This document shows positions 34,761 to 38,715 of a DNA stretch of 38,715 nucleotides, piece after piece (positions within the stretch are counted from its first letter, which is position 1; each line of letters starts with the position of its first letter). This DNA is from Monosporascus cannonballus (Eukaryota; Ascomycota; Sordariomycetes; Xylariales). The stretch lies in contig QJNS01000427.1 of assembly GCA_004154925.1 (NCBI GenBank), forward strand, positions 1 to 38,715. The letters are read 5' to 3'. Below the pieces are notes generated by a model. The model had not been told where the DNA came from and searched no databases. It was given only the letters and a program-made list of their open reading frames with translations. The position numbers and the translations under genes are program-made.

Positions 34761-37700
34761 ATGGCAGGACTCGCCCACGATTTCTCGCTCCCAAACAGCT
34801 CCTTTTTAAACGTATTCAATGATGGAACTGTCACCACGGCCTCGCCAACTCTACTGGGCGGCGCCTGCAATTTCGTGGACCTGAATGGCACCAATGGCCC
34901 AAAATGCGGATGCCGCCGCTTCTGGAGTCGCGGCGCCTCGCTGAGGCCAGACAGAGGCAGCCCGACCGGACCATCGCATGGATTCTCCGCGGGCGACGCA
35001 CCTGGCGCGGTGGACTCCGCCGCGTTCTGCATGTGTTCGCATCACGCCTGCTACCATGACGATATTCGCGAAGCTCGGGCTCCCGTCACGGCCGATGTGC
35101 CCGCGGTCCCCAACAATGGCCAGGAAAACGAGCGCCCGAGAACTACGCGGGAGCCTCTAACACCTGTTCTTCCAGAGATGTCTTTTCCAATGCCGATTCA
35201 GGCCGGGCAGCCCACGGATGTTCATACGTTTAACCCTAAAGCTCCTTCTTTCTCTACTCAATTACCAGGCACCAATGCCGGGCGAACTGTGGTCGCCGCA
35301 TCCGCGTGCGAGGAAACTTTGCCCGATACGTTAAGTTGGAACAATTTCATCCAGTCTCAGCCGGATCAAGGACCTAAGCTTGCGCCGATACCCAGCCAGT
35401 GTTTGATTCCATCCCAACCAAGTTCCACCACGTCGTCGACCCGGATAGGATACCTGAGGCCCTTTGCCGGAAAGGGACTTCATACACTTAGTGGTGTCAA
35501 ATCTAAGCTGCGCGAGCCGCTCCTGGAGGAAGACGAGGAGACCATACCTGTTGATGAGGACCCCGCGGAACCAAGTGTTGACCAATCCGTGGATGACTTA
35601 GCTACCGTCGCAAATACCCCAAGGTCTTCCAGACATACCGATGCGACCGTGAGGAACACCCAGGCTACTCCATCAAAGGCTGACTCCGAGGCATTCCGGG
35701 AACTATCCAACACGGTCCAAAGCCATGAACAGCGACTGGATAGACTTGAAAACCCCTCGTTTTCTGCCGTTGGCCATGACGAATGCCATGACAAACATGA
35801 CCAAGCTGATCTCAGGATCACTGATGTCGAGTATCGTGTTACAGAGCTTGAGAAGCTGCTCAACGATAGTAGCAGTCATGCCAGCGCCTCTCGGCGCTTA
35901 CACCCTAATGATTCTGCAAGCAGCGTCGCATCCGTCTCGACGGCCGGAAGCCGTCTCACGTTAGATCGCGCGGAGCTCTACAACGAACTCCAATCGCTTA
36001 AAGCGCAACTTAGTCAATTGCAGGGCATCTCTTCGTTCACTTCATATACTAACCCGTGGGAGATCGAGGTTGTGTTCCTCCCTTTTCCGCTCAAGGGTGT
36101 TTGGGTTGAGACCCGTGACTTCAATAACAGCCAGCGTGCGCCTGGTGGCAGCTTTCTCGACGCTGATCAATGGACGCAGATGCCTAGCAGTTCCTCCGCG
36201 CTAGAACCGCAGTCTCCAGGCTGGAACGAATGGGCGGGGCCCGAATTCGACACTGACTGGTTGCTTCCGCGAGCATGCGCACCTGACCGCATGATCGATA
36301 GGCGGCTTCGGAGCCGTGGTCTAGTCAAGAAAGTCGCCGTTCGCGGCCCGGATGCTCGAAGCGTCCAGCAAGCCGTCCATGAGGCTTTTGGGACTTTGTT
36401 CCGTACCTTTTCGCGTATGCAGGCGAATGTGCATCATGGCTCGACCATGCATCAGCGCGTTCACAAGTTCCTGGGGTTGCAACACCCATGGGTGCCCCTA
36501 CGCAAGCTACACAAGGACTCGAGGCTTCGGTTTCTCTCACCGGCCGAGATGGTCACGCCTGTAGCTTGGGACGTGCAGTTCCTCAGCTCTAGTGTTGTCA
36601 TGAAGGCAACGGGCGTCCACCGCCTTTTCATTACTCACCCCGAATCTTACCTCCAGGATCAGGATGCGTATGACAACGGCTGGAGCTGGCAACGTCTTCG
36701 GGAGCTGAGCCGTATCTATCCAGACTCTCAAAACAGCCAAGAAGTCCCCGAGGCCGATGCTATGGAGGACTGCTGGGAGTGGAACGATCGTCTCGACGAT
36801 CAGCCTCTCAGTGCCAATAGCTCGCAGTCCCTCAATATCCGACAGGTGCCGCCCACGCGGTTGCGGACTACGTCGTTCTCGCCGGCTCCCCATGTGCTCG
36901 CTGGTTATCCCGCCGTTGCCGGGGCACATTTCCGGCGCTCGGGATCTCCACGCGTCATGGGGAGAGTCGAAGCACGCAAAGCGTCCAAGCCCCCCTACAT
37001 CCGCACGTCATCAATGCCCCCGAACGTACCCCAAGTCGTATCACCAGCCCAAGCCTACCGCCGTCTTTCATCGTTCGCCCATTCCCGCGAACGCCACCCT
37101 TCTCCTATGGTCACGCGACCCGTCACCGTCACAACGCATGCCATTGCCGTGACCAATCGCGCGAGATGTCGCAGTACCCGCTCGCCCTCCGCTAAGCCGC
37201 CTTCAATTAGGCCGCGAAACACGCCCCGTTGGAGCACATCGTCGCCAAGCCCCATGCCGGAAATGGCAATGCGGGGTACGACGCCGTATTATGCCACACC
37301 GTATAGCAACGCCCCCTTCGTCGACTCGCGGTCTGCTCGCGGGGGCGTTATCGTATACGACGACAACGACTTCGAAGAAAGGGGCAGCGGCACGGATCCG
37401 TACGACGAGGGCGAAGGCGCAGATGACGAGTCGGAGTACCAAGACAGCCCTATGGTGGATCTAGCGCAGCAGCACGGCGCCCAGCTTCTGCATCCCCAGC
37501 ACGACTCCGTGGCCGAAAGCGAATCGTGGCAGGACGGTCGGCCCGAGGACGAGCCCTGGCCGGGGATCGAGGACGCGGAGAACCGCGAGCCCGGGAGCAG
37601 CGGGTTCCACGACATCGACATACACGTCGACGCCGACGCGATGAGCGACGCCGACGATGGCGCGTCGGCCGGGGGTCAGAGTCGCGAGTCTAGCGCCCCC

Positions 37701-37790
37701 AGCGAGTACCCCAGCACCCAGCGCGCCTGGACCGCCGCCGCCGGGGAGGAGGCGTTCCGAGTTTTCGAGGACGGCGACGGTGGGAAATAG
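34761..37790 (+). CDS. large fungal protein with N-terminal Cys/His cluster and coiled coil
   Basis: A single frame of 1009 residues from the first in-frame ATG. Residues 36-99 hold a Cys/His cluster: Cys36, KCGCRRFW (Cys49, Cys51), then FCMCSHHACYHDD (Cys90, Cys92, His94, His95, Cys97, His99), a likely metal-binding site. Residues about 100-300 are disordered. A coiled coil spans about 309-385 (AFRELSNTVQSHEQRLDRLE, then TDVEYRVTELEKLLND), with another short helix near 400-420. A folded-looking region at about 423-655 begins SSFTSYTNPWEIEVVFLPFP and includes RRLRSRGLVKKVAVRGPDAR and WDVQFLSSSVVMKATGVHRL. The rest is Arg/Ser/Pro-rich and then a long acidic tail. No enzyme motif, signal peptide or membrane helix. 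I do not recognise the family; a nuclear or regulatory role is only inferred from composition. An upstream spliced exon cannot be excluded. Confidence 0.82.
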   Translation: MAGLAHDFSLPNSSFLNVFNDGTVTTASPTLLGGACNFVDLNGTNGPKCGCRRFWSRGASLRPDRGSPTGPSHGFSAGDAPGAVDSAAFCMCSHHACYHDDIREARAPVTADVPAVPNNGQENERPRTTREPLTPVLPEMSFPMPIQAGQPTDVHTFNPKAPSFSTQLPGTNAGRTVVAASACEETLPDTLSWNNFIQSQPDQGPKLAPIPSQCLIPSQPSSTTSSTRIGYLRPFAGKGLHTLSGVKSKLREPLLEEDEETIPVDEDPAEPSVDQSVDDLATVANTPRSSRHTDATVRNTQATPSKADSEAFRELSNTVQSHEQRLDRLENPSFSAVGHDECHDKHDQADLRITDVEYRVTELEKLLNDSSSHASASRRLHPNDSASSVASVSTAGSRLTLDRAELYNELQSLKAQLSQLQGISSFTSYTNPWEIEVVFLPFPLKGVWVETRDFNNSQRAPGGSFLDADQWTQMPSSSSALEPQSPGWNEWAGPEFDTDWLLPRACAPDRMIDRRLRSRGLVKKVAVRGPDARSVQQAVHEAFGTLFRTFSRMQANVHHGSTMHQRVHKFLGLQHPWVPLRKLHKDSRLRFLSPAEMVTPVAWDVQFLSSSVVMKATGVHRLFITHPESYLQDQDAYDNGWSWQRLRELSRIYPDSQNSQEVPEADAMEDCWEWNDRLDDQPLSANSSQSLNIRQVPPTRLRTTSFSPAPHVLAGYPAVAGAHFRRSGSPRVMGRVEARKASKPPYIRTSSMPPNVPQVVSPAQAYRRLSSFAHSRERHPSPMVTRPVTVTTHAIAVTNRARCRSTRSPSAKPPSIRPRNTPRWSTSSPSPMPEMAMRGTTPYYATPYSNAPFVDSRSARGGVIVYDDNDFEERGSGTDPYDEGEGADDESEYQDSPMVDLAQQHGAQLLHPQHDSVAESESWQDGRPEDEPWPGIEDAENREPGSSGFHDIDIHVDADAMSDADDGASAGGQSRESSAPSEYPSTQRAWTAAAGEEAFRVFEDGDGGK

Positions 37791-38715
37791 GCCGCTGACA
37801 TGATACCTTCTTCGTTTCGGTGACTTGGGTATCACGTTGCAGTGTTGGCCAGTCACGGTAGACTGTTAGAGATCTACCGATGGGATGTTTTCGTGATTCC
37901 CTTTTCGGCGTATTAGCCTTTCTAGAGGCGTTTGGGTGCTGGGTGCGGGACTATACCACTTTGAACACTTGTGATCTGGATGATGACGAAGATGACGATG
38001 TCTTAGCGAGCGAACAAGTAGATGGACGCTGTTGAGCGTGCGTGCTGGCCGGTTCGGTTATAGATGCCTCGCTTGAGAAGGGAGAACCGCGGATCTACCT
38101 GCCCATCTACCCACCTATCTACGGGTTTACGTAAGTTGAGATACAGGCTTTTTTTCTCTTGGCGTTGGTAGAGGGCTCGGGCTTTTTTTGGGAGGGTTGA
38201 GCTAATATGTGGCTGACTAGCGGTATGGCGATACCGGGGGTTATACCGAGTGTATATGGGCGGACTGCGTGGCCCTTTGTTTTGGCCCGGAGGACCACCA
38301 TCTCCGCTTACCCCCTTTTTGCTTTTTACTTACGTTCCCCCGCTGCCTGCATCCTCCTGTATAGTTTGCCGACAGCGCCTATATGAATACATAGATAGAT
38401 GCTGGCGCGTAACAGCAAGACAAGTCTCCCGTGCGTAAACTCTGTGCGCATGTGTTGATGTTTGGGTTGCTACGTAATGTCTCGTTAGCACTGTATGCCC
38501 AAGCATGTCGCCTTGAGGGTTCCTCCGGTCCCAGGATCGTATTGCTGAGACTATCTATACATGCGCGTCGGCGGCGCAGTGCGGGTGTCCTCGGCCTTGG
38601 ATAGTGATGTTGTGATAGTTGAGGTTCTTCAAACCCATCGTCTCGCTGTCTCTTCCTAGTCGTTTTATGTATTGCTGGCTACACACGACGAAGAGAGCTG
38701 GGGATGCCACGCGAG
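37791..38715. other. 3' flank to the window end
   Basis: About 920 bases without a supportable gene. It has short GAT/GAC-rich and CTAC/CATC-rich simple-sequence patches (37977-38000, 38100-38120). The window ends in ordinary unique-looking sequence. Confidence 0.45.

Overview
The window is nuclear DNA of a filamentous ascomycete (Pezizomycotina, probably Sordariomycetes; the class is inferred). Genes are split by short introns of about 45-230 nt with GTAAGT/GTATGT-type donors, CTAAC/CTAAT-like branch sites and CAG/TAG acceptors. They include a fungal SNF1 kinase, an ERG4 sterol reductase and two cytosolic ribosomal protein genes. There are no operons, and intergenic spacers are long (0.5-3.4 kb). 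I found twelve protein genes and rebuilt their exon structures by hand from splice signals, reading frame and family sequence. No tRNA, rRNA, CRISPR array or intact transposon was recognised.

Left part (1-14.4 kb): a small conserved fungal protein of unknown function (378-920, +); SNF1/AMPK catalytic subunit in five exons (2879-5568, +); then three minus-strand genes: a FAD-dependent DAO-type oxidoreductase with a proline-repeat insertion (6526-8485), a divergent fungal protein kinase in five exons (9629-11288), and ERG4, the sterol C-24(28) reductase of ergosterol synthesis (12639-14352). ERG4's last three residues lie on a tiny separate exon.

Middle part (14.4-27.4 kb): a 3.4 kb gene-free stretch; a 773-residue protein with a C-terminal CorA-like two-helix membrane region and a GC-AG intron (17722-20335, +); a coiled-coil protein of unknown function (20943-22103, +); and a large serine-rich coiled-coil protein (23767-25812, +) followed by a microsatellite-rich spacer.

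Right part (27.4-38.7 kb): the genes for ribosomal proteins eL30 (minus) and uL16 (plus) diverge from a shared 509-bp promoter. Then come two intronless unknown genes on the plus strand: a 590-residue protein (31201-32973) and a 1009-residue protein with an N-terminal Cys/His cluster (34761-37790).

Most genes are unrelated housekeeping or regulatory genes; nothing here looks like a biosynthetic cluster or defence island. The likeliest places for new biology are the CorA-like protein with its unassigned soluble part, the Cys/His-cluster protein, and the unknown coiled-coil proteins. I did not find convincing evidence of an undescribed multi-gene system.
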